A DNA stretch of 32,752 nt, from contig NZ_CALMPD010000024.1 in the NCBI RefSeq assembly GCF_937871865.1, positions 1-32,752 on the forward strand, given 5' to 3'. The notes beneath the pieces were generated by a model, which was given only the letters and a program-made list of their open reading frames with translations, made no database searches and was not told where the DNA came from. Below, piece by piece: positions 8,470-16,655 of the stretch (its first letter is position 1; each line of letters starts with the position of its first letter). The translations under genes were made by a program, and so were the position numbers. The stretch is from an uncultured Legionella sp. Lineage in GTDB: Bacteria; Pseudomonadota; Gammaproteobacteria; Legionellales; Legionellaceae.

Positions 8470-9416
8470 TTCTTGGTTCCAGAATATTCATTGTCATAGC
8501 AATCAACAATTTTTGATACTAATGGGTGGCGTACTACTTCACGACTAGTAAAAGTATGAATACTGATGTCAGGTATGTTCTTAAATAAACGAATGGCATG
8601 TTCGAGTCCTGAGTCAATTCCTTTGGGTAGATCTACCTGCGTCGTATCGCCTGTAATTACCGTTTTTGATCCAAATCCCATCCGGGTAAGAAACATTTTC
8701 ATTTGCATAATCGTTGTATTCTGAGCTTCATCCAGAATAATAAAGGACTCATTCAGAGTACGTCCTCGCATAAATGCCAGAGGCAATACTTCAATGATGT
8801 CGCTTTGTATTAACTTCTGAGTTTCTTTAAATCCGACCATTTCATACAGAGCATCATAAATTGGCCGCAAATAAGGGAGAACTTTCTCAACCAAATCGCC
8901 AGGGAGAAATCCTAATTTTTCTCCAGCTTCTACTGCTGGTCTTACAAAAATCAGTCGTTGAACTTCTCCTTTTTCAAAGCTCTCTATTGCCTTGGATACG
9001 GCCAGATATGTTTTTCCTGTTCCGGCTGGTCCAACAGCGAAAGTAATATCGAATTTATCTATTGAATCCAGAAATGCAGCCTGCTTATTATTCCGTGCTG
9101 AAATGGATTTGCGAGATAATTTAATATGATGCGTCATGGCTGATTGATAATCCTCATTGATTAATGCACGAATGGTAGCGCTGTCTATAGGGTGTTTGGA
9201 CAAGGGATACAACAAAGTAAATATTTTTTCAATTTCTGCAATATTTTGTTCTGATTGTCCTTGCACCTGAAGCGTTTGATGCTTGATTTGGATGGATACG
9301 TTAAATTTATCTTCAAGAAATTTGACGTTGCTATGTAAAACACCACACAAGTTGGCCAGTTCCTGATTGCTAAGAAGAGGTAATTTTACAATGTTGCTGA
9401 TCAATGTACTGCTCAA
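8466..9416 (-). CDS. ybeZ: PhoH-like ATPase YbeZ
   Basis: About 316 residues. A KH-like N-terminal region (LSNQELANLCG, about 15-70) precedes a PhoH ATPase with Walker A GPAGTGKT (129-136), the LGFLPGDL loop, and Walker B FIILDEAQN. YbeZ partners YbeY in RNA metabolism. The start is unusual: a TAA stands directly before the TTG at 9416, and no ATG precedes the conserved N-terminal region. Translation must therefore begin at TTG 9416 or TTG 9404, with no clear Shine-Dalgarno. It heads the ybeZ-ybeY-corC-cpxR-cpxA block. miaB, often next to ybeZ elsewhere, is absent here. Confidence 0.92.
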   Translation of the reverse strand: MSSTLISNIVKLPLLSNQELANLCGVLHSNVKFLEDKFNVSIQIKHQTLQVQGQSEQNIAEIEKIFTLLYPLSKHPIDSATIRALINEDYQSAMTHHIKLSRKSISARNNKQAAFLDSIDKFDITFAVGPAGTGKTYLAVSKAIESFEKGEVQRLIFVRPAVEAGEKLGFLPGDLVEKVLPYLRPIYDALYEMVGFKETQKLIQSDIIEVLPLAFMRGRTLNESFIILDEAQNTTIMQMKMFLTRMGFGSKTVITGDTTQVDLPKGIDSGLEHAIRLFKNIPDISIHTFTSREVVRHPLVSKIVDCYDNEYSGTKK

Positions 9417-9628
9417 AGTGATTTATTAATTACTAAACATACAATAAGAATAGTTCAAAAGAGGCACTTACTGCAAGTAATTCGAAATTGTTCAGGTAGC
9501 AAGATCATTTCATTTCGGTATACCAAGCCACAACAGCAGTTCTTTTTTTGTTGTTGGTGCTTATCGAGCTTTTTGCGATCGATTTGATGTATAAAAAAAT
9601 AACCCGGCTATACTATATTCGTGAGTCT

Positions 9629-9658
9629 GTCTAACTAATCCTATAAATATGTTATAAT
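9629..9658 (+). promoter_or_regulatory. Probable promoter of rnm
   Basis: A perfect TATAAT at 9653-9658 lies 28 bases before the rnm ATG. The best -35 candidate is a weak TGTCTA at 9629-9634 with an 18-base spacer. Confidence 0.4.
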
Positions 9659-9685
9659 TTTTGTTTTAGAAGTTATAAGTATTTT

Positions 9686-10510
9686 ATGATAGATCTTCAT
9701 TGCCATAGTTATTTCTCTGATGGCGCGTTAAGCCCTGCAGAGTTAATTCAAAAAGCACAGAATCAACGACTGAACTGTTTGTCGCTTACTGACCACGACA
9801 CTGTGACTGGTTATGCTGAATTAAATCAGGCTGCTTTAAATAGTGGTATCACCATTGTTAATGGTATTGAATTGAGTACTCGCTGGAAAAAATATGATAT
9901 TCATATTCTTGGCTATCAACTTCAACATACTACTGAATTAAATAATTTGATTCTGAAGCAAAATAACAGCCGTATCGAACGAGCAGAGCAAATCGGATTA
10001 GCTTTGCAATTATCTGGAATTGAAAATGCTTATGCTAAAGCCTGTGAACTCGCGGGGCATACTCGAGTTGGTCGTCCGCATTTTGCTCAGTTATTAATTA
10101 ATGAAGGCAAAACCAGAGATATGAAATCAGCATTCCGGCAGTATTTGGGCAGAGGGAAAAGTGCCTATGTTCCTACTCCATGGATAAGCATTCCTGAAGC
10201 AGTTGAAGGGATCGTCGCTTCAGGAGGACAAGCCGTAATTGCTCATCCTCTTAAATATGGATTGACGCGTTCAAAATTGCATGAGTTAATCAAAGAGTTT
10301 AAAGATGCTGGAGGGGTAGGGATGGAAGTAGTCTCAGGGGAAATGAATGTAAGTCAGATTAAAGAAATGGCAGCAACCTGCATGCGCTTTAATTTGCTGG
10401 CATCCTCTGGTTCAGATTATCATAGTGATGCGGCATCGAGGATAAGCCTTGGACGTCAACAACAACTACCAGTAAACTGTACGCCTATTTGGCAAGATTG
10501 GAACATTTAA
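9686..10510 (+). CDS. rnm: PHP-domain 5'-3' exonuclease / 3',5'-nucleotide bisphosphate phosphatase (RNase AM, YciV)
   Basis: 274 residues. The polymerase-and-histidinol-phosphatase fold is shown by metal-binding motifs in order: DLHCHSYFSDG (2-12), LTDHDT (about 36-41), GIELS, HTRVGRPHFA, IAHPLKYG and SGSDYHS. In E. coli the YciV/RNase AM protein hydrolyses 3',5'-bisphosphonucleotides and matures 5' ends of rRNA. The next gene is yciO, as in enterobacteria, where yciV and yciO are neighbours near the trp region. Confidence 0.9.
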   Translation: MIDLHCHSYFSDGALSPAELIQKAQNQRLNCLSLTDHDTVTGYAELNQAALNSGITIVNGIELSTRWKKYDIHILGYQLQHTTELNNLILKQNNSRIERAEQIGLALQLSGIENAYAKACELAGHTRVGRPHFAQLLINEGKTRDMKSAFRQYLGRGKSAYVPTPWISIPEAVEGIVASGGQAVIAHPLKYGLTRSKLHELIKEFKDAGGVGMEVVSGEMNVSQIKEMAATCMRFNLLASSGSDYHSDAASRISLGRQQQLPVNCTPIWQDWNI

Positions 10511-10521
10511 CAGGGGACTTT

Positions 10522-11142
10522 ATGAGTCAGTTTTATGCGTTACATCCTGATAACCCACAAGCGCGCTTGGTTAGAAAAGCGGTCTCGATTATTGAAGAGG
10601 GTGGTTTAATCGTTTATCCAACCGATTCCGGCTATGCACTGGGCTGTAGCCTTGGTAATAAATCGGCTTTGGAGCGTATCAGGCGATTAAGACAATTAGA
10701 TAAAAATCACAACATGACGTTGGTTTGTCGTGATTTATCACAGCTGGGTACTTATGCAAAAGTCTCTAATCCAATATTTAGGCTTTTAAAAACATTTACA
10801 CCGGGATCTTATACTTTTATTTTGAATGCAACCCACGAAGTGCCCCGTTTGATGCTGCATCCTAAGCGAAGAACATTAGGGTTAAGAGTGCCCGATAATA
10901 CGATTACTCTTTCTTTGCTAGAAAGCCTGGAAGCACCATTAATGAGTACAACGCTGATTCTTCCGGGAGCTAGCGCTCCATTAAGTGAGCCTGAAGCGAT
11001 TAAAGATCTTTTGGGAGATCAGACTGATTTGATCATTGATGGCGGCAATTGTGGTCATGAACCAACAACGGTGGTTGATTTGACCGGGGATTATCCTGTG
11101 ATTCTCAGAGAAGGAAAAGGAGATCCTGAACCATTTAGATAA
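10522..11142 (+). CDS. yciO: YciO, Sua5/YrdC-family protein
   Basis: 206 residues from the ATG at 10522, chosen because AGGGGA (10512-10517) sits just upstream and because this gives exactly the E. coli YciO length; an upstream in-frame start would overlap rnm. The YrdC fold is recognisable from GGLIVYPTDSGYALG, RIRRLRQLDKNHNMTLVCRDL and the PGSYTFIL loop. YciO is a paralogue of the threonylcarbamoyl-AMP synthase TsaC with weaker or uncertain activity in tRNA t6A formation; the substrate here is not determined by sequence. It follows rnm directly. Confidence 0.9.
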   Translation: MSQFYALHPDNPQARLVRKAVSIIEEGGLIVYPTDSGYALGCSLGNKSALERIRRLRQLDKNHNMTLVCRDLSQLGTYAKVSNPIFRLLKTFTPGSYTFILNATHEVPRLMLHPKRRTLGLRVPDNTITLSLLESLEAPLMSTTLILPGASAPLSEPEAIKDLLGDQTDLIIDGGNCGHEPTTVVDLTGDYPVILREGKGDPEPFR

Positions 11143-11150
11143 TTCAATTA

Positions 11151-11190
11151 CTGCTGAGCGTCCATTCTAAATGCTGCTCAGCAGGTATTT
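11151..11190 (+). terminator. Intrinsic terminator-like hairpin after yciO
   Basis: A perfect 9-bp stem, CTGCTGAGC (11151-11159) with GCTCAGCAG (11176-11184), is followed by GTATTTTG. The loop is 16 bases. It most likely ends the rnm-yciO transcript, or acts in the trpS leader. Confidence 0.55.
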
Positions 11191-11241
11191 TGTAGTATTT
11201 GTGTACGATTTTGTTTTATTTTCAATTTAAAGAGGAAATTG

Positions 11242-12456
11242 ATGTCTGCATTATTTACTTCCAACAAACGAGTTGTTTCTGGAATGCGTGTGAGTGGAAG
11301 ATTGCACCTGGGACATTACCATGGTGTATTAAAAAACTGGATAAAACTACAACATCAATACGATTGTTTCTTTTTTGCGGCTGATTGGCATGGTCTTACT
11401 ACACAATACGAACACACTAATTTTATTGAAAAACATCTTTGGGAAATGATTATTGATTGGCTTGCTTGTGGAGTAAATCCAGGGCATTCCAAAATCTTCA
11501 TTCAATCCTGGGTGCCGGAACATGCTGAACTGCATTTGCTGTTATCGATGATTACTCCTTTGGGATGGTTAGAACGAGTCCCCAGTTTTAAAGATCAGCA
11601 AGAAAAACTAAAAGAAAAGGATTTGGCGACCTATGGATTCTTGGGCTATCCATTATTACAAAGTGCTGATGTGTTGCTCTATCATGCTGATTATGTTCCT
11701 GTTGGTGAGGATCAGGTTGCGCATATCGAATTAACTAGGGAAATCGCGCGTCGCTTCAATCATATTTATGGTAAAGAAGCTAATTTTGAAGAACTAGCCA
11801 TCGCTGCCATAAAGAAAATGGGCAAGAAAAATGGAAAAATCTACAGTGATTTACGCAGACAATTCCAGGAACATGGAGTGCATGAGGCAATTAAGACCGC
11901 TCAGGCTCTTTTAGAAGATCAATCGAATCTTTCTATAGGAGATAAAGAGCGTTTATTAGGATATCTCGATGGCAGCGGCAAAATTATATTGACAGAACCA
12001 CACGCGCTGCTTACTGAAACAGCAAAAATGCCAGGTACTGATGGACAAAAAATGTCTAAATCCTATCATAATACTATTATGTTACGGGAAGAACCGGCTC
12101 AAGTGGAAAAGAAAGTATTAACCATGCCTACAGATCCTGCTCGAGTAAAGCGTACGGATCCTGGAGAGCCAGAAAAGTGCCCGGTTTGGCAATTTCATAA
12201 AATATACTCTAAAGAGGATGTTAAAGAGTGGGTGCAAAAAGGATGTAGAACTGCAGGAATAGGCTGCATTGATTGTAAGCGTCCGGTTATCGACGCGATT
12301 AACCAGGAGCTGAAACCTATTCAGACAGCCATTGCTGACTATGAATCTGATCTGGGCTCGGTTAAACGCATTGTGTCGGAAGGTAGTGAAGCCGCGCGGG
12401 AAGAAGGGATAAAAACATTGAATACAGTCAGAGAAGTCATGGGACTGGACTACTAA
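11242..12456 (+). CDS. trpS: Tryptophanyl-tRNA synthetase with four-cysteine tRNA-binding motif
   Basis: 404 residues from the ATG at 11242, preceded by AGAGGA at 11231-11236. It is a class I synthetase charging tRNA-Trp. The HIGH-equivalent is HLGH (22-25) and KMSKS is at 270-274. An insertion of about 70 residues (about 180-250) separates the catalytic core from KMSKS, typical of the long bacterial TrpRS group. Near the anticodon-binding region are Cys313, Cys335, Cys342 and Cys345, spaced C-x21-C-x6-C-x2-C. This nearly equals the [4Fe-4S] motif described for Thermotoga TrpRS (C-x22-C-x6-C-x2-C). One base separates its stop from scpA, so it probably heads a trpS-scpA-scpB-rluB operon. Confidence 0.95.
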   Translation: MSALFTSNKRVVSGMRVSGRLHLGHYHGVLKNWIKLQHQYDCFFFAADWHGLTTQYEHTNFIEKHLWEMIIDWLACGVNPGHSKIFIQSWVPEHAELHLLLSMITPLGWLERVPSFKDQQEKLKEKDLATYGFLGYPLLQSADVLLYHADYVPVGEDQVAHIELTREIARRFNHIYGKEANFEELAIAAIKKMGKKNGKIYSDLRRQFQEHGVHEAIKTAQALLEDQSNLSIGDKERLLGYLDGSGKIILTEPHALLTETAKMPGTDGQKMSKSYHNTIMLREEPAQVEKKVLTMPTDPARVKRTDPGEPEKCPVWQFHKIYSKEDVKEWVQKGCRTAGIGCIDCKRPVIDAINQELKPIQTAIADYESDLGSVKRIVSEGSEAAREEGIKTLNTVREVMGLDY

Positions 12457-12457
12457 A

Positions 12458-13252
12458 ATGAATGTTGAGTTATCTGTCAGACCTGAGATTAAAGCAATTG
12501 TTGATGGTAAAGAACTTACTCAGGTCCCTGATGACTTATTTATCCCCCCAGATGCTCTGGAGGTCTTACTTGATTCGTTCAGCGGACCATTAGATCTGCT
12601 TCTGTATCTCATTCGTAAACAGAATATAGACATACTCGATATCCCAATTGTCAGTATTACCAGACAATACTTGCAATACATTCAGTTAATGGAATGCAGA
12701 AGGCTGGAACTTGCGGCTGATTATTTATTGATGGCTGCCATGCTTGCTGAAATTAAATCCAGATTATTATTGCCAACGTCAACAAATCCGGAAGATGAGG
12801 AAGAGGAAGATCCTCGAATGGCATTAGTAAGAAAATTACAAGCTTATGAACAAATGAAAGAGGCGGCTCAATTGCTTGATGCGCTTCCAAGAAGAAACCG
12901 TGATAATTTTGTAATTCAAATTAATCCGGATGAAATTGAAGCGATTAAAGTTCATCCTGAAGTGAGTATGGAAGATCTGATTGATGCCATGAAAGGGCTA
13001 TTGCAAAGAGAAGTACACCTTGCTCACCATCAGATAGCCAGAGAGACGATGTCGGTGCGTGAACGAATGAGTATGATCCTTCTTAAATTGCAAGAAAATA
13101 AAATACTGGAGTTGTCGCAGTTATATACTCCTGAGGAAGGACGAATGGGATTGGTTGTATCCTTATTGGCCATACTTGAATTAGCAAGGCAGTCATTAAT
13201 CGTGATAACTCAAACTCAGGCATTTTCTCCTATTCATTTACAGGCTGCCTAA
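12458..13252 (+). CDS. scpA: Segregation and condensation protein A (kleisin)
   Basis: 264 residues. This is the kleisin subunit that bridges SMC heads and binds ScpB in chromosome condensation. Seen: the N-terminal signature FSGPLDLLLYLIRKQNIDILDIPI (about 39-62, split here by reading), the helix DYLLMAAMLAEIKSRLLLP (about 88-106), an acidic linker (EDEEEEDPR) and a C-terminal winged-helix segment ending VVSLLAILELARQ. A roughly 35-residue N-terminal extension precedes the conserved part. It starts one base after trpS and ends one base before scpB. Confidence 0.94.
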   Translation: MNVELSVRPEIKAIVDGKELTQVPDDLFIPPDALEVLLDSFSGPLDLLLYLIRKQNIDILDIPIVSITRQYLQYIQLMECRRLELAADYLLMAAMLAEIKSRLLLPTSTNPEDEEEEDPRMALVRKLQAYEQMKEAAQLLDALPRRNRDNFVIQINPDEIEAIKVHPEVSMEDLIDAMKGLLQREVHLAHHQIARETMSVRERMSMILLKLQENKILELSQLYTPEEGRMGLVVSLLAILELARQSLIVITQTQAFSPIHLQAA

Positions 13253-13253
13253 T

Positions 13254-13829
13254 ATGGATGAATCTGAATTAAAAAAAATTATTGAAGCATTGCTGTTAAG
13301 TTGCAATGAGCCACTTCCGTTGGATAAAATTCAGGAAGTATTTGATGAGTGGCAAAGACCGGAACTGGCTCTCTTAAAAAATGTTATGGCGCAATTGAAG
13401 GCTGATTATGAAGGGCGTTCCTTTGAATTAATTCAGGTTGCTGGCGGTTATCAAGTACAAACCCGTTCTGAATACAGCCAGTGGCTTGCTCGCTTACAAA
13501 TAGAGAAGCCCGGCAAATATTCCCGTGCTTTACTTGAAACTTTGGCAATAATTGCTTATAAGCAACCTGTAACACGTGCGGACATTGAAGAAATTCGTGG
13601 TGTGGCAGTGAACAGCCACATAATGAAAACCCTGATGGAACGGGAATGGATTCGTATTGCAGGCCATAAGGATGTTGCTGGGAAGCCAGCTGTATATACT
13701 ACAACTAAAGAATTTTTAAATTATTTTAATCTAAACTATTTACATGAACTTCCATCTTTACCTGAAGTAATGGAAACATTGACATTGCATACAGCAAACC
13801 AACTTAATGAAGAGTGTATTACTGAATGA
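13254..13829 (+). CDS. scpB: Segregation and condensation protein B
   Basis: 191 residues forming two winged-helix domains. The first half starts KKIIEALLLSCNEPLPLDKI. The second carries the conserved LLETLAIIAYKQPVTRADIE and RGVAVNSHIMKTLMEREWI. It dimerises on ScpA in the SMC complex. The ATG follows the scpA stop by one base and its stop overlaps rluB (ATGA), so stoichiometric coupled translation is expected. Confidence 0.95.
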   Translation: MDESELKKIIEALLLSCNEPLPLDKIQEVFDEWQRPELALLKNVMAQLKADYEGRSFELIQVAGGYQVQTRSEYSQWLARLQIEKPGKYSRALLETLAIIAYKQPVTRADIEEIRGVAVNSHIMKTLMEREWIRIAGHKDVAGKPAVYTTTKEFLNYFNLNYLHELPSLPEVMETLTLHTANQLNEECITE

Positions 13830-14566
13830 GCAGCGAAAGGTTACAAAAAATACTAAGCCAGGCAGGCCTTGGTTCACGAAGAGAAATGGAACGGTGGATT
13901 GAAAATGGCTGGATTCAAGTGAATGGCAAGCCTGTCAAATTAGGTGACTCAGCAGGCCCACTTGATAAAATAACTGTCAAAGGCAAACTGATTCATAATC
14001 CCTTAAAAATAAAGCAAAATACAAGAATACTGCTTTATCATAAGCCTGTAGGGGAAATTTCCAGCCGAAATGATCCTAAATTTGAGAAAACAGTATTTGA
14101 CAATTTACCACATTGTAGAAATGGTCGATGGATACAGGTTGGTCGCCTGGATCTGAACACCTCTGGCTTGTTGGTTTTCACTAATAATGGTGAGCTAGCT
14201 AATCAATTAATGCATCCCAAATATGGGTTAGAGCGTGAATATGCAGTAAGAGTTCATGGTCAGGTAAGCCCCGAAGCACTAAAGAATCTACAAAAGGGTG
14301 TGGCACTTGATGATGGTATGGCACAATTTATCAATATCGAATCCAGAGGAGGGGAAGGCAGCAACAGCTGGTACCATGTAACGCTTACCGAAGGGCGGAA
14401 TCGAGAGGTCAGACGTCTATGGGAATCACAAGGCCTTGAAGTAAGTCGACTGATCCGGATACGTTACGGCACGCTTACCATGCCCAGATTCCTTACTCGT
14501 GGACAATCTTATGAATTATCTCCAAAACAAGTAAATGAATTTATCGATTCATTGCCAAAAGAATAG
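13826..14566 (+). CDS. rluB: 23S rRNA pseudouridine(2605) synthase
   Basis: 246 residues. An S4 RNA-binding domain at about 4-60 (LQKILSQAGLGSRREMERWI) precedes the RsuA-family catalytic domain with GRLDLNTSGLLVFTNNG, where Asp109 is the nucleophile. LTEGRNREVRRLWES follows. It isomerises U2605 in 23S rRNA. It lacks the long basic tail of E. coli RluB. The scpA-scpB-rluB order is common in proteobacteria, which supports RluB over RluE or RluF. Confidence 0.92.
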   Translation: MSSERLQKILSQAGLGSRREMERWIENGWIQVNGKPVKLGDSAGPLDKITVKGKLIHNPLKIKQNTRILLYHKPVGEISSRNDPKFEKTVFDNLPHCRNGRWIQVGRLDLNTSGLLVFTNNGELANQLMHPKYGLEREYAVRVHGQVSPEALKNLQKGVALDDGMAQFINIESRGGEGSNSWYHVTLTEGRNREVRRLWESQGLEVSRLIRIRYGTLTMPRFLTRGQSYELSPKQVNEFIDSLPKE

Positions 14567-14871
14567 CCACGCTCATTTTCGCAAGTAAGAGCCACTGATT
14601 GACCTGCTCTTGCTTGGGAACTCCAGATGGCTTATAAAATTGCGTCAGCTAAATCAATACAGTTGTATTCAGAGTAAATTAATCGCTACTATATGATAAA
14701 GAGGGTGTTTGATATCCATCATAATGGATTTCAGGCAGAGAAAATCAAAAGTAGTCCGGATGCAGCCGAGCGAAATATGCATAGCGTGGTACATCAGTCT
14801 GACGGCTATGCAACTTCAGGCGCTTGGCTTTAATAATTTAATTGGTTCAAAGTGATACTCAGGGAGAACAA
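14567..14871. other. Intergenic region between rluB and the SET gene, with hairpins
   Basis: No gene is supported in these 305 bases. An 11-bp stem with one G-T pair (14582-14592 with 14606-14616; CAAGTAAGAGC and GCTCTTGCTTG) lies about 15 bases after rluB and may help end transcription, although no T-run follows. A second 7-bp repeat, GCATAGC and GCTATGC, lies near 14780-14812. The AT-rich TTTAATAATTTAATT just before the SET gene resembles half-sites of the PmrA TTAAT type, but the spacing does not fit the known tandem repeat. Confidence 0.4.
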
Positions 14872-16023
14872 TTGAGTACGATTACACTTACTAATAATAA
14901 TCAAAATTCCCAAGATCTTAAGGTAACAATTAATCTCAAGGACGGTTGGTGTTTTTTTCCCGATGGACGTGAAATAGACCTGAAGCACTTCTTGCTGCAA
15001 TCAGATTTTACCCATCCTTTGTTATCAGAGCCATTTATGGCACATAAGGATAATGTCTATCATTATGAATATAACAATGTTCGTGAGTTATTTGGAGCTG
15101 CCGTTTTCGTTTACGCCACGCTATTGCATGTTGATAACCCAAGTCTTTGTATTTTTAAAATTAATCCTTCTGGTCACTTTCATTATAATAAGCAGGTTGA
15201 TGATTTATATTTTTCTATGAATAGCGATAAAACTGCGGAAGATACTATTTCTTTAGAGCAATTAAATTCTATAGTAGGGGATATGTTAAGGATTCAATTT
15301 AAGTTTTCTGAAGATTTGATTATTAATGATTCATTTAGCTTTGAGACTCTTCCATCAACAGTGGATGGGGATAAGCTTTTTACTGCTCAGCAATATCTTT
15401 ATGACTTATTGGAAACTCCAGGTGATTTATCACGTTTCGAAATACGTTATATTGATCCCCTGATTGGTTTGGGGGTCTATAGCAGAAAGGTTATTAAAGC
15501 TGGTGATATTGTGGGTATTTATACCGGAATAAAAACAAATCGAAACCCTCCATACATGGGATTTGTCTTTAAACCAGAGAATGATTACCTGAATATGTTT
15601 CTTGATGCCAGAAGTCACGGAAATATAACTCGCTTTATAAATCATGCTCCTGAGCCAGATAGCGAGAATGAACGACATGAGTCTTCGCGAGGATTAATTG
15701 CCAATGTAAAAAGCTTTATTTATTATTTCAATGGCATTTCAATCATTGTTTTTATTGCTATTCAGGATATTGCTCCGGGACAACAATTATTAATTAATTA
15801 TGGTGCAGATTATTTTCAGACCTACACTCCTTCACGGTTTAAAATCAGAAGACGATTCGGTGGTTTCTTTAATGTCTTTTCAACGAACCGATTGAAGCAA
15901 ATAAGAATAATGGCAAAACATGGGGTTAAAAAAGCACAAATTTATCTTAATTTAAGATTGATTTATATATTCATAGGCATCTGCATTATTATGAGTGGAT
16001 TGCAGTTTCTTTCATTCAATTAA
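14872..16023 (+). CDS. SET-domain protein lysine methyltransferase-like, C-terminally membrane anchored
   Basis: About 383 residues from a TTG at 14872, favoured by AGGGAG at 14861-14866. A TTG at 14842 would add 10 residues. The N-terminal 190 residues are unrecognised. From about 190 on it matches a SET domain in order: GLGVYSRKVIKAGDIV, GIYTG, the NITRFINHAP core (Arg254, Asn257, His258) and the C-terminal INYGADYF with Tyr310 and Tyr314. SET domains transfer methyl from S-adenosylmethionine to protein lysines. A basic KIRRRFGG patch and a single hydrophobic segment (about 363-383) end the protein. SET proteins in Legionella include RomA/LegAS4, a histone methyltransferase effector with ankyrin repeats; this one lacks those repeats. 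Effector status is inference. Confidence 0.8.
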   Translation: MSTITLTNNNQNSQDLKVTINLKDGWCFFPDGREIDLKHFLLQSDFTHPLLSEPFMAHKDNVYHYEYNNVRELFGAAVFVYATLLHVDNPSLCIFKINPSGHFHYNKQVDDLYFSMNSDKTAEDTISLEQLNSIVGDMLRIQFKFSEDLIINDSFSFETLPSTVDGDKLFTAQQYLYDLLETPGDLSRFEIRYIDPLIGLGVYSRKVIKAGDIVGIYTGIKTNRNPPYMGFVFKPENDYLNMFLDARSHGNITRFINHAPEPDSENERHESSRGLIANVKSFIYYFNGISIIVFIAIQDIAPGQQLLINYGADYFQTYTPSRFKIRRRFGGFFNVFSTNRLKQIRIMAKHGVKKAQIYLNLRLIYIFIGICIIMSGLQFLSFN

Positions 16024-16133
16024 ATTGGTTCATCCTTATTAATTCATACCGTCTAGATTAATTTCATTGTGCTATAAATGGTTCATGGTGATTAATACAA
16101 AATATTTTAATTGTAAAAACTTGATTGAATTTG

Positions 16134-16364
16134 CTTAGTCAAGACTGTTTTTTTTATTTTTTTGTTGTTATCATGCTTGCCAAAATCTCTCTTTTAATTA
16201 TCCCTCGTCTTGTGGATATTTATCACGAACTTCCTTGACATCCTATTTAAATTAATAATCAAATTATTTTACTCTCCCTTATTCCATAAGGGTTGTCGCC
16301 TATTTTTTTCTTAATTTTGTTAGAGTAATTTATCCACATTTTCTGTGGATATCTCTGTGTATAG
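16134..16364 (+). repeat. DnaA-box cassette, copy A
   Basis: First of three related cassettes. It opens with CTTAGTCAAGACTG and a T-tract (16134-16164) and then GTTGTTA. DnaA-type boxes are TGTGGATAT (16211-16219), TTATCCACA (16330-16338), TGTGGATAT (16344-16352) and a weaker TGTGTATAG (16356-16364). The 110 bases between the first and second boxes are AT-rich and not conserved. Similarity to copy B continues for about 60 bases past the last box, to about 16425. It lies between the SET gene and a convergent sRNA gene. Confidence 0.75.
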
Positions 16365-16479
16365 ACTCTTAGTCTTCTTATAAATTCAGCAGGTTATTGA
16401 ATTGTGCAGAGATTAAACATAGTGCCAAATGGGGATTGATAATTGAAATAAGACATCATGGATTCGATATTGGAATAAA

Positions 16480-16591
16480 TTTGGATTTGAAGTGGCAGAG
16501 GAGGGCCAACCACATCCTTGTGGTATTGCATCGTCCTTGATGCGTTGAATATTCCGTATAAAACATCCAATGTCCTTCCTCTTGTGTTAAC
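16480..16591 (-). ncRNA. Csr/Rsm-type sRNA (RsmY/RsmZ class), copy 1
   Basis: On the minus strand, a -10 TATGCT (16600-16595) would start an RNA near 16591. The first about 90 bases carry six GGA motifs. Two are shown in hairpin loops: GCATC-AAGGAC-GATGC (16543-16528) and CCACA-AGGA-TGTGG (16523-16510). ACAAGGATGT agrees with the high-affinity CsrA ligand core. A LetA-like palindrome lies about 50 bases upstream. Legionella RsmY and RsmZ are LetA-activated RNAs that sequester CsrA during the switch to the transmissive phase. The 3' end is not resolved, since no T-run follows the last hairpin. I cannot tell which Rsm RNA this is. Confidence 0.8.
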
Positions 16592-16640
16592 TTTAGCATA
16601 GAGGGAAAAATTGTCTTCATGAATATGGTGCAAACTCATG

Positions 16641-16655
16641 TAAGAAATTTCTTTA
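16641..16655. promoter_or_regulatory. LetA-like binding site upstream of sRNA copy 1
   Basis: TAAGAAATTTCTTTA is a palindrome matching 13 of 14 positions of the LetA consensus TNAGAAATTTCTNA known from Legionella rsmY and rsmZ promoters. It sits about 50 bases upstream of the predicted sRNA start. No other gene start is as well placed to use it, the nearest being yedI on the other side at 16884. Confidence 0.75.

Noticed and set aside
14838..14871. TTTAATAATTTAATT as a PmrA effector-promoter site before the SET gene
   Set aside because: The TTAAT half-sites are 8 bases apart instead of the 11 of the known tandem repeat, and AT-rich intergenic DNA gives such matches often.
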